58,524 bases of DNA from Flavobacteriales bacterium. GTDB lineage: Bacteria; Bacteroidota; Bacteroidia; CAIKAF01. The position numbers were made by a program, and so were the translations under genes. Below the pieces are notes generated by a model, which was given only the letters and a program-made list of their open reading frames with translations, was not told where the DNA came from and did not search any database. The stretch covers positions 1-58,524 of the forward strand of contig JANWWP010000064.1 of assembly GCA_025055575.1 (NCBI GenBank), given 5' to 3'. Positions 9,230 to 16,229 of the stretch are shown here, in pieces (position 1 is the stretch's first letter; each line of letters begins with the position of its first letter).

Positions 9230-10711
9230 TTAAATTTCTTTGCGCAGCCGGGCCACCGGAATATCCAATTGCTCGCGGTATTTGGCCACGGTTCGGCGGG
9301 CGATATTGTAACCTTTTTGCTGAAGCAGCTCTGTGAGTTTTTCGTCTGTCAGGGGTTTTTTCTTACTTTCATTCCGGATGAGTTCCAGCAAAATGCTTTT
9401 CACTTCCCGCGTGCTCACTTCATCACCGTCCTCCCGGGATATGGATTCCGAGAAAAAATCTTTCAAAAGCTTGGTGCCATAAGGCGTCTGAATGTACTTG
9501 CTGCCCGTCACGCGCGACACAGTGCTGATATCCAAACCCACTTTTTCAGCAATGTCTTTCAGTATCATGGGTTTAAGTTTTTTTTCGTCTCCAGTGGCAA
9601 AGTACTCTGCCTGGTGTTCCATGATGGCTGTCATTACTTTCATGAGGGTGTCCTGGCGCTGTTTGATGGCTTCTATAAACCATCGGGCGGAATCGATTTT
9701 TTGTTTGACGAATTGAGCGGATTCCTTTTGATTTTTATCGTTGCTCATGGCCCTCAGGATGTCAGCATAACGGGGACTGATGCGCAGTTGCGGGGCATTG
9801 CGGCTGTTCAGGGACAAATGCAACTGGCCGTCCATATCTTTTTCTAAAATGAAGTCCGGCGTCACGGAATAGGGATTGCTTTTGACGGACTCAAAAGCGC
9901 TGCCGGGTTTTGGATTCAAATGTAAAATTTCCTGAACGGCTTCCCGAAATTCCTCGTCCTCCAGATGAAGCCTTCTCTGGATGCGGTCATAGTGTTTCTT
10001 GGTAAATTCTTCAAAGTGATCCCGCAAAATCCGCTGAGCGTTTAAAACAGCTTTTTCGCGCGATCCAGAGTTTTCCAACTGGAGAAGCAGACACTCTCGT
10101 AAATCCCGGGCACCCACGCCAGAGGGCTCTAGCTCCTGGACTATGCGTAGGGCTTTTTCCACCTCTTCTTCCGTGCAATGTATTCCGGCCGTAAAGGCCA
10201 GGTCGTCTGCAATTTGGCTCAGACTGCGGCGCAAATACCCGTCTTCATCCAAATTCCCCACAATATGCCGGGCTATTGTGGCGGTTTTTTCATCCATATC
10301 CCGCATGCCCAGCTGCCCCAGCAAGTGCTCCATAAAACTCACATTCTGGACCACAGGCATTTCCCAGGGTTCGTCGTCCGGGCTGTGGTTGGAGGCGTGG
10401 GTTTTGTAATAATTTTCCTCTTCTTCGTTAAGGAATTCTTCGAGCGAAATTTCGGCTTCGTTATTGTCGTTGGGTTCGCTGTCGAGGTCAGGGTCCAGAT
10501 TTTCATCATCACTTTCGGTCGCAGAGGAGTCGCTCTGGGACTCTTCGCGCATATCTATACGGCTGAGATCTTCAAGGGCCGGGTTGTTTTCTAATTCTTC
10601 TTTGATGCGTTGGTCCAGCAGAGCCGTAGGCACTTGCAGAAGTTTCATCAATTGAATCTGCAAAGGCGAAAGTCTTTGCGTAAGCCTTAGGGATTGTTCT
10701 TGTTTTAACAT
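9230..10711 (-). CDS. rpoN: RNA polymerase sigma-54 factor
   Basis: This 493-residue protein shows the full sigma-54 layout. Region I at the N terminus (LTQRLSPLQIQLMKLLQVP) interacts with activators, an acidic linker follows at about residues 45-100, then the core-binding domain with VSFMEHLLGQL and ELEPSGVGARDLRECL, and finally the DNA-binding part with the helix-turn-helix STVSRVTGSKYIQTPYG and the RpoN box ARRTVAKYR. It directs RNA polymerase to -24/-12 promoters and needs an AAA+ activator. No such activator is encoded in this window, nor are the hpf/ptsN genes that often follow rpoN in Proteobacteria. Confidence 0.97.
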   Translation of the reverse strand: MLKQEQSLRLTQRLSPLQIQLMKLLQVPTALLDQRIKEELENNPALEDLSRIDMREESQSDSSATESDDENLDPDLDSEPNDNNEAEISLEEFLNEEEENYYKTHASNHSPDDEPWEMPVVQNVSFMEHLLGQLGMRDMDEKTATIARHIVGNLDEDGYLRRSLSQIADDLAFTAGIHCTEEEVEKALRIVQELEPSGVGARDLRECLLLQLENSGSREKAVLNAQRILRDHFEEFTKKHYDRIQRRLHLEDEEFREAVQEILHLNPKPGSAFESVKSNPYSVTPDFILEKDMDGQLHLSLNSRNAPQLRISPRYADILRAMSNDKNQKESAQFVKQKIDSARWFIEAIKQRQDTLMKVMTAIMEHQAEYFATGDEKKLKPMILKDIAEKVGLDISTVSRVTGSKYIQTPYGTKLLKDFFSESISREDGDEVSTREVKSILLELIRNESKKKPLTDEKLTELLQQKGYNIARRTVAKYREQLDIPVARLRKEI

Positions 10712-10775
10712 TTTTCGAGCATGCTGAATATTTGGCTTGGGATAAATTTAGCCACAAAATTGAAAACCATGCATC

Positions 10776-11345
10776 GTGAAAAAAAATTCAGCGCCATCTC
10801 CCCATCCGTATCTGCCTAAATTTGTCCACGTGAAACCAGGTATTTTACATTTTCAGTTCGAAGATTTTCGCATTTCGGATGATGGAGAAAAAATTTGCTT
10901 GGAGGGTTCCAAAGAGGAGGGCCTTCAAGTATCTGAAATACAAAGGTTGGGTTTATTTGATTTTAGGGTGGGCCCAGGTGGTATCCGGGTGTTGTATGAA
11001 AATTTTGATGCGGACAACAGGATATTCACCTTGCGGGTGAACGGAAGGCGCGTGCAGGTGCGCGTTCAGGATTTTTTGGACGATGTGGCCGCGCGTACGG
11101 GGGCCGTTAGACCGGGCGCAAAACGGGCTCAAAGTCTTAGATCGCCCATGCCGGGTCTGGTAAGTAAAATTTTGATTCAGGCCGGGGCGCCTGTCCGGAA
11201 AGGGGACACGCTTCTGATTTTGGAAGCCATGAAGATGGAAAACGCCATAAAAGCTCCTGCGGACACCGTGGTGGACGCTGTGCTTTGTGAGGCGGGGCAG
11301 TCGGTGGAGAAAGGCAGTGTTCTGGTGCGGTTTAGGGAGTCTTAG
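10776..11345 (+). CDS. Biotin carboxyl carrier protein (acyl-CoA carboxylase biotin subunit)
   Basis: The 189-residue protein ends in a biotinyl domain (about 115-189) with the signature EAMKMEN, whose Lys is biotinylated, preceded by MPGLVSKILIQAGAPVRKGD. The N-terminal half (FEDFRISDDGEKICLEG, then FTLRVNGRRVQVRVQDF) follows the pattern of Bacteroidota stand-alone biotin subunits of acetyl- or propionyl-CoA carboxylase. The carboxylase and transferase subunits are not in this window. The only start compatible with the frame is GTG at 10776; a nearby ATG at 10769 is out of frame. It is divergent from rpoN across 64 bases. Confidence 0.88.
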   Translation: MKKNSAPSPHPYLPKFVHVKPGILHFQFEDFRISDDGEKICLEGSKEEGLQVSEIQRLGLFDFRVGPGGIRVLYENFDADNRIFTLRVNGRRVQVRVQDFLDDVAARTGAVRPGAKRAQSLRSPMPGLVSKILIQAGAPVRKGDTLLILEAMKMENAIKAPADTVVDAVLCEAGQSVEKGSVLVRFRES

Positions 11346-11433
11346 CCCTGAGGAGCGGAGCGGTTTTTCTGGTAGGCTTGTACTATCGGATGCGTCCTAT
11401 GCTTTGGAGAGACCAATCGGAATTCTTCCAATT

Positions 11434-12822
11434 TTAGAAATGATACATCAGAGCCGGTCGCACTCCCAGGTGGATATATCGCGATCCCGCAAATCCGGAG
11501 CGGCTGAGCGGGGTGAGCCAATAGCCTCCCTGGAAGCCCACCGAAAGCACCAGTTTCTGCAAACGGTAGCCCACAGAGGCCCCTGCGGAGAGGGAAAATG
11601 CCACCGGTCTTAGGCCTTCGTGTTTGTAGGTGTGAACACTTTGGGCGAAGGTGGCTTCGGCGCGATTGCCGGCAAGGATGTGGGCATGCGCCTGGGCATT
11701 GAAGCCCACTACCCAGTTTTTGAGATGGTGTTGATATAAGACGCCCGGCGAAAGGGTTATGAAGCTAAATTGCTGAGATAATTTTTTCATTCGCACCATC
11801 GAGTCGCTGACAGCCTCCGGACCTACTTTCCAAGCGCCGGTTTCTGTCATAAGGCCCAAGCGGCCATCGGAGGGCAGGGCGCGTTCCAGAAGACTGCCGG
11901 ACTCGAAGTGTCCAATGCGGGTGTGCCCTATAGCCATTTGAACAGAAAGAGCCTCTCCGAAGCGATAGCCGGCCATGAGTTGAATGGCTTGAATCACATC
12001 GCTGAAAGAGGTGGAGGTGCCCCCTTTTGCGGAGGCAAGATGTTCCACCTGACTTTCGGGCATCCAGGCGTTGGGAGTTGCGGATTGGGGCATCAGGCGC
12101 CACATGCTTCCGGCTTCGTAAGTGATGCCCACATACAACGGCCACTTCTTACATTTTGAGTCGGATGTTGTTGCGGGCTTGAGCTCAGGCGCCTCAGCCA
12201 TGTGTTCTTCAGAATTTTCAGAGGCCTTTTTCAATCCGGATTTTTCTTCGTTTTTCAGAGTTTCAGCAACCGCGCGATTTGGGTCTTCCTGAAGGACGTT
12301 GGCATCCGTCGATGCATGAGATTCAATGGGGTTTATGGATTCCTCTGTGATTTTGTTTGGAATGGGCGTGGGTTCAGTTACCGGATGGGAGCCATACACT
12401 TTTTGATTGGCGCGGGTAGGGCTTGCGAGGCGCTCAGGGGCAGGGTTGGGTACTCGAAGCGTAAAAGACGCCTCAGGCCTTTGATTTTGATTCCCCTGCG
12501 TTGGGGCTGCAGAATGGGCATTGGTTGAATTGAACAACGGGGCAGAGACTTCACTTTGAGCTTTAGCCGGTTGTTCCAAATTTTGAAGATTGGACAGGAT
12601 GGGATTGGGCTGGCTGGGCGTTTTTCTTATCCAAAAAAGTGCAGCCGTCAAAAGAATACAGCCCGAGAGAGTTCCACCCCAAAGAAAGGCCGCTTTGCGC
12701 CGGCGGCGGGCCGCCAGTCTTTGGGAAATACCAGTCCAGACTTCGCTGGGAGGGGCTTCCCGATAGTTCTGCAATTCCTTTCGGAACAATTCTTCAATCG
12801 GTATCTTCTTCATGATTTTCAA
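11434..12822 (-). CDS. Anti-sigma-like membrane protein with C-terminal barrel-like domain
   Basis: The 462-residue protein overlaps the 3' end of the ECF sigma gene by 29 bases (20 if the second ATG, MKKIPIEEL, is used). Residues 1-40 form a short charged segment (FRKELQNYREAPPSEVWTG) typical of Bacteroidota ECF partner proteins. One transmembrane helix follows (AFLWGGTLSGCILLTAALFW), then a long Pro/Ser/Asn/Glu-rich low-complexity region (about 70-220). The C-terminal 240 residues have alternating aromatic strands (ITYEAGSMWRLM, ALSVQMAIGHTRIGHF, LGVRPALMYHF) like small outer-membrane barrels. Known partners usually stop after the periplasmic region. I infer an inner-membrane anti-sigma factor; there is no zinc-binding HxxxCxxC motif. 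What the barrel-like part does is unclear. Confidence 0.65.
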   Translation of the reverse strand: MKIMKKIPIEELFRKELQNYREAPPSEVWTGISQRLAARRRRKAAFLWGGTLSGCILLTAALFWIRKTPSQPNPILSNLQNLEQPAKAQSEVSAPLFNSTNAHSAAPTQGNQNQRPEASFTLRVPNPAPERLASPTRANQKVYGSHPVTEPTPIPNKITEESINPIESHASTDANVLQEDPNRAVAETLKNEEKSGLKKASENSEEHMAEAPELKPATTSDSKCKKWPLYVGITYEAGSMWRLMPQSATPNAWMPESQVEHLASAKGGTSTSFSDVIQAIQLMAGYRFGEALSVQMAIGHTRIGHFESGSLLERALPSDGRLGLMTETGAWKVGPEAVSDSMVRMKKLSQQFSFITLSPGVLYQHHLKNWVVGFNAQAHAHILAGNRAEATFAQSVHTYKHEGLRPVAFSLSAGASVGYRLQKLVLSVGFQGGYWLTPLSRSGFAGSRYIHLGVRPALMYHF

Positions 12823-13456
12823 TAAGGTTGTTTTTAAATCTTTCCGGATAAATGTGGATTAATTTTTGACGGAGCCAATCCTTGGCCCTGGACAGTTGCG
12901 ACTTGGATGTTCCTTCCGAAATGCCGAGCATCGCAGCAATCTCAGCATGGGAATATCCTTCAATGGCATACAGGTTAAATACGGTGCGATAGCCTAAAGG
13001 CATTTGGGACAGGAGCGCCATAAGCTCTCCGGCCTGGAGCGATTCTTCAATAAAATCGCGGCCGGCTACCCCGCGTCCTTTTTCAATTTCTTCAAAGTAA
13101 GGCGACTTTTTCCTTAAAAATTCCAGCGCCGTGTTTACGGTAATGCGCCGGGCCCATCCCTCAAATGAGCCTTCATGACGGAATCGGGAAAGGTTGCTAA
13201 AAATTTTAATAAAACTTTCCTGCAGCATATCCTGGGCATCCTCACGACGGGGGGCATAGCGCAGGCAAATCCCATACAGCAGGGGAGAGAGGGTTTGATA
13301 GATCATGTGCACATAGCGGCCTTTACCCTGGGCTGCCATTCGGATAACTTCTTCCGTGAGACCGTTTCCGGAAACAGGCGGGTTTACATCAGGTTGTAAA
13401 ACACCTGAACCATCTGACTCCATGAGAGCCAGATCAGGGCTTCCGGGAGGACTCAT
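12794..13456 (-). CDS. ECF-type RNA polymerase sigma factor
   Basis: Region 2 (ICLRYAPRREDAQDMLQESF, then FEGWARRITVNTALEFLRKK) and region 4 (LPLGYRTVFNLYAIEGYSHAE, then ISEGTSKSQLSRAKDWLRQKL) identify a sigma-70 family ECF factor. The frame opens at a TTG at 13492, but the ATG at 13456 is the first regular start and gives 220 residues; the N-terminal 30 residues are Pro/Ser-rich and unlike the family core, so the real start may be later still. The 3' end overlaps the anti-sigma-like gene, indicating translational coupling. The gene is divergent from the heme oxygenase-like gene, and the shared 146-180 base region holds dyads. Confidence 0.93.
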   Translation of the reverse strand: MSPPGSPDLALMESDGSGVLQPDVNPPVSGNGLTEEVIRMAAQGKGRYVHMIYQTLSPLLYGICLRYAPRREDAQDMLQESFIKIFSNLSRFRHEGSFEGWARRITVNTALEFLRKKSPYFEEIEKGRGVAGRDFIEESLQAGELMALLSQMPLGYRTVFNLYAIEGYSHAEIAAMLGISEGTSKSQLSRAKDWLRQKLIHIYPERFKNNLIENHEEDTD

Positions 13457-13511
13457 CAAAATACTTTGGTTATCCAACGCAAAGGAAATCAATTTGCCGT
13501 TTTAGTGTGGG

Positions 13512-13530
13512 TTAGACGTTAAAAAAGTCT
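13512..13530. promoter_or_regulatory. Imperfect dyad TTAGAC-N9-GTCT upstream of the ECF sigma gene
   Basis: AGAC and GTCT arms are separated by nine bases, and the left arm extends to TTAGAC, the same half-site as the perfect palindrome 86 bases away. The element lies in the upstream region of the sigma gene. Operator function is inferred only from the shared half-site. Confidence 0.3.
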
Positions 13531-13569
13531 TTTAGGTTGCAGGGGCAAACAGGTTTTCACAGGATCTGT

Positions 13570-13598
13570 ATCCCCTGAAAAGGGGATTTTCTGTTTTA
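13570..13598 (+). other. GNRA-capped hairpin followed by a T-rich tract between divergent genes
   Basis: ATCCCCT and AGGGGAT pair over seven bases around a GAAA loop, then TTTTCTGTTTT follows. The shape is that of an intrinsic terminator on the + strand, but no + strand gene lies immediately upstream. It could shield the heme oxygenase gene from read-through or be part of a protein-binding region. Confidence 0.45.
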
Positions 13599-13599
13599 T

Positions 13600-13614
13600 T
13601 TAGACAAAGTCTAA
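13600..13614. promoter_or_regulatory. Perfect palindrome TTAGAC-AAA-GTCTAA upstream of the IsdG-like gene
   Basis: Two perfect six-base arms around AAA lie 23 bases before the ATG and 10 bases before the TATTTTCG -7-like element (13625-13632). That position suits a repressor operator. Because the gene product looks like an iron-regulated heme oxygenase, a metal-responsive regulator is a reasonable guess, but the regulator is not identified. Confidence 0.45.
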
Positions 13615-13637
13615 TTTAACTACATATTTTCGCGCTC

Positions 13638-13991
13638 ATGGAAAATGGTAACAGCGAAACCCCATCCTCTGAATTTGTAGCTATCAATTATATCACCTGT
13701 CAGCCGGACTACATTTCACGTTTTGAAGAATTGTTTTCCTCCCGGGCCCATGCCATCGACCGCTTGCCGGGTTTTCGTCGGATGCAGGTTTTGAAACCTC
13801 AGGAACCCGGCGGGCGTTATCTGGTCATCAGTTGGTGGGACAGCGAAGAACATTTCAAGGAATGGACGCGGTCACCCGAATTCATCGAGGGGCATAAACG
13901 AGGATTTGCAGATATGGCCAAAGCCCGCGAGGAAGGCCGGACCCCTCCGATGCACAGTGAATTTAAATGTTACGAAGTGCTGACGCATTAA
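13638..13991 (+). CDS. IsdG-type heme-degrading monooxygenase (ABM domain)
   Basis: The 117-residue protein is one ABM-fold domain. It retains a candidate catalytic triad of the IsdG/IsdI/MhuD group: Asn17 (AINYIT), Trp76 (FKEWTRS) and His86 (IEGHK). The Trp-to-His spacing of 10 and the Asn-to-Trp spacing of 59 match the Staphylococcus IsdG pattern (Asn7, Trp67, His77) almost exactly. Such dimers cut heme with a reductant and release iron in the cytoplasm. A TATTTTCG element ends five bases before the ATG, and a perfect palindrome lies just upstream. The next gene, a 42-residue membrane protein, follows after nine bases. An antibiotic-biosynthesis-type monooxygenase is the alternative, made less likely by the triad. 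Confidence 0.82.
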   Translation: MENGNSETPSSEFVAINYITCQPDYISRFEELFSSRAHAIDRLPGFRRMQVLKPQEPGGRYLVISWWDSEEHFKEWTRSPEFIEGHKRGFADMAKAREEGRTPPMHSEFKCYEVLTH

Positions 13992-14000
13992 TTTTGCCTA

Positions 14001-14129
14001 ATGGCCTCCCGGCAAAAAATTTTGAAAAGACTGCGCCAACTGGGTTTTTTGGGATTTTTGTTTTTTCTCATAAAGGGTCTGTTGTGGTTGCTGGTGCCAT
14101 ATTTGATTGCAAAGGGAATTTTCAATTGA
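14001..14129 (+). CDS. Small single-span membrane protein, 42 residues
   Basis: The ORF runs ATG to TGA and encodes a basic N terminus (MASRQKILKRLRQLG) and one long hydrophobic helix (FLGFLFFLIKGLLWLLVPYL), ending AKGIFN. It starts nine bases after the heme-monooxygenase stop on the same strand, with no gene on the opposite strand, so it is likely co-transcribed. From memory, short Bacteroidota proteins with a similar KKLxxLGxxGFLFFLIKGLLWL pattern exist, but I cannot verify this. Topology by the positive-inside rule would be N-in. No function can be assigned. Confidence 0.6.
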   Translation: MASRQKILKRLRQLGFLGFLFFLIKGLLWLLVPYLIAKGIFN

Positions 14130-14207
14130 AATAATCCTAAAATTCGGAATACGCCATACAGGCATTTACACCAAAGGATTGTAGGGAAGGACAATCTGGA
14201 GTCCAAG

Positions 14208-16229
14208 TTAATCTTTTGCGATTTGGACCAATTTTTTGAGATTTCGGAATACGATTGGCACATCATGCCACCACACATAATCGCGGAGGTATAATCTTTC
14301 CAAATCCTGCCGGTGGTGCTCGGAAAGCGTACCGGAACCCACATTGTGCCAGGGCGCCAGAACGGCTGGTTTCAAATGGCCCAAATCGGGCAGTGACTTA
14401 GGGCCCACCCAAGTGCGGCGCCCCATCAGGACTTTCCAAATGATGGGCACAAGTTGTGCTGGGCGCACGCCACCTAACCAAAGAAAAGGCGTGAGAAGGA
14501 GCAACCCCACGGACAGGGCCACATCCACACAACGCTTTCGAAAGCGGTTGTTCGGCGCGGTGAGGGCGTTCACTTCCATCACATACAAGTCGCCCCTCCG
14601 GTTCACAGAATGGCTGCCAATAATAAAAGCGCTTTCGGGCGGGGCTATTTTAAAATCCAGGTGGGTTTCAGATAGGGCATCTATGAGCCGAATAATGAGA
14701 TCGGAAGAAAGTTCGGCCCCTGAAAAAATGACCTCCTGCGCATCAAAAACCCTGGCCGTTTCTTGGATCCGATGAACCAAGGCGGGAAAAGATTCTTCCG
14801 TTCGCACCGATACTTCGGTCTGAATGCGCACCGGACTGCCGGATTCCAACAGGAGGGTGCGGATCCTTTGAAAATCAGTGTCCCGGGCCACGAGGATGGC
14901 TTTTTTCTGGAGGTTTTGATGGCGACTTCCACCGAACCATCGCAGAAGACTTCTTAAGAAACCCATCACGAGACCCGTGGAAACAGCGCCAGATAAGATT
15001 AAGGCCCGCGAGAAGCGCCAGTGTTCCGGAAGCAGGGCATACACGGCCAGAATAATGAGAGTGCCAAAGGCAATACCTTTGACCAGAGAAGCCCGGGCTG
15101 TGTTTCTGGAATAGGCTCCAAAAGCGGTGGCCGATAAGAGCCACACCAGAAGATAGGCCGGTACCACCCAGCGCAGGAAAGCCGGGGGATAGTATCCGGG
15201 CCCTGTTTTCACATGGGTGGCCCACCACAAAGTGATCTCGCGAAGCGCCCCATAGCTCAGCATTGCATCCGCAAGGGGCAGCCAAATCAGCCCCAAAAAG
15301 CGACGGGCCAGGGCCAGGGTGGCCCTCAGCACCACCGCACCCCGGATTATCCATCGGAAACCCAGCCCGCCTGAGCCTGTGAAATGCTTTTCCGCAAAGA
15401 TGATCATGGCCTGATAAAATACTTTTACATAGTTGAGGCTGCCTTTTTTGGTGCTCTCCCCTTTGTAATGAATAATGGTGGTGTGCGGAAAATAATAGTT
15501 TTTGTAGCCGGCTTTGAGAATGCGGTAGGAGAGATCAATATCTTCCCCATACATAAAGAAATCTTCATCCAGTCCTCCAATTTTTTCCAGAACCGATCGC
15601 CGCAACAACATGAAAGCGCCAGAGAGCACCTCCACGGAGTGCACCTGAAATTCATCTAAATAACGCACATGGTAGCGGCCAAAAAGCCGGGATTTTGGAA
15701 ATAGGGCAGCCAGACCACAGACTTTGAAGAAAGCGGTCAGGGGTGTAGGCAGCCCTCTTTTAGACTCCGGTAGAAATCGCCCGGAGCCATCCACCATGCG
15801 CACTCCCAGGCCCCCGGCATCGGCGTGTTGGTCCATGAAGTCGCAAACGCGGGTGAGGGTATCCGGCTGGATGAGGGTGTCCGGATTCAGCAACAAAATG
15901 TAACGGCCGGATGCCTGCTGTATGGCCTGATTATTGGCTTTTGCAAACCCTTTATTTTCAGCGTTGACCAGAAGGCGTACCCATGGAAATTTTTCCTTTA
16001 CCATTTGGGGGCTATTGTCTACGCTGGCATTATCCACCACGAACACCTCGGCTTCTCCCTCTTTCCAATTTTCTAATGCTTTTTTGACGCTTTCCAGACA
16101 TTGTTCCAGGAAATAGCGCACATTGTAACTCACCACCACCACGGAGAGCCTGCGTTGGGTTTGGCCAGATGCGAGGGGGGGTATTTCTGGAGCAGCCGGA
16201 CTCATAATTCCTTCAGCCGAATTTGGCAC
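14208..16229 (-). CDS. GT2 glycosyltransferase fused to a degenerate polyprenyl-phosphate glycosylphosphotransferase
   Basis: Of 673 residues, 25-270 are a GT2 domain of the rhamnosyltransferase type (LSVVVVSYNVRYFLEQCLES, LLLNPDT, then MYGEDIDLSYRILKAGYKNY). Residues 285-430 hold several membrane spans that resemble the N-terminal helices of WcaJ-like transferases (LLVWLLSATAFGAYSRN). Residues 440-545 form a Rossmann-like domain (KAILVARDTD, AQEVIFSGAEL). The C-terminal 110 residues look like the two ends of a bacterial sugar transferase domain: RKRCVDVALSVGLLLLTPFL at its start, and RTWVGPKSLP then DVPIVFRNLKKL at its end. The catalytic middle that normally reads FRQxRxGxxGxxFxxxKFRTM is missing. 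Only the GT2 part is likely active. It overlaps the next upstream gene by 28 bases. Confidence 0.82.
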   Translation of the reverse strand: MPNSAEGIMSPAAPEIPPLASGQTQRRLSVVVVSYNVRYFLEQCLESVKKALENWKEGEAEVFVVDNASVDNSPQMVKEKFPWVRLLVNAENKGFAKANNQAIQQASGRYILLLNPDTLIQPDTLTRVCDFMDQHADAGGLGVRMVDGSGRFLPESKRGLPTPLTAFFKVCGLAALFPKSRLFGRYHVRYLDEFQVHSVEVLSGAFMLLRRSVLEKIGGLDEDFFMYGEDIDLSYRILKAGYKNYYFPHTTIIHYKGESTKKGSLNYVKVFYQAMIIFAEKHFTGSGGLGFRWIIRGAVVLRATLALARRFLGLIWLPLADAMLSYGALREITLWWATHVKTGPGYYPPAFLRWVVPAYLLVWLLSATAFGAYSRNTARASLVKGIAFGTLIILAVYALLPEHWRFSRALILSGAVSTGLVMGFLRSLLRWFGGSRHQNLQKKAILVARDTDFQRIRTLLLESGSPVRIQTEVSVRTEESFPALVHRIQETARVFDAQEVIFSGAELSSDLIIRLIDALSETHLDFKIAPPESAFIIGSHSVNRRGDLYVMEVNALTAPNNRFRKRCVDVALSVGLLLLTPFLWLGGVRPAQLVPIIWKVLMGRRTWVGPKSLPDLGHLKPAVLAPWHNVGSGTLSEHHRQDLERLYLRDYVWWHDVPIVFRNLKKLVQIAKD

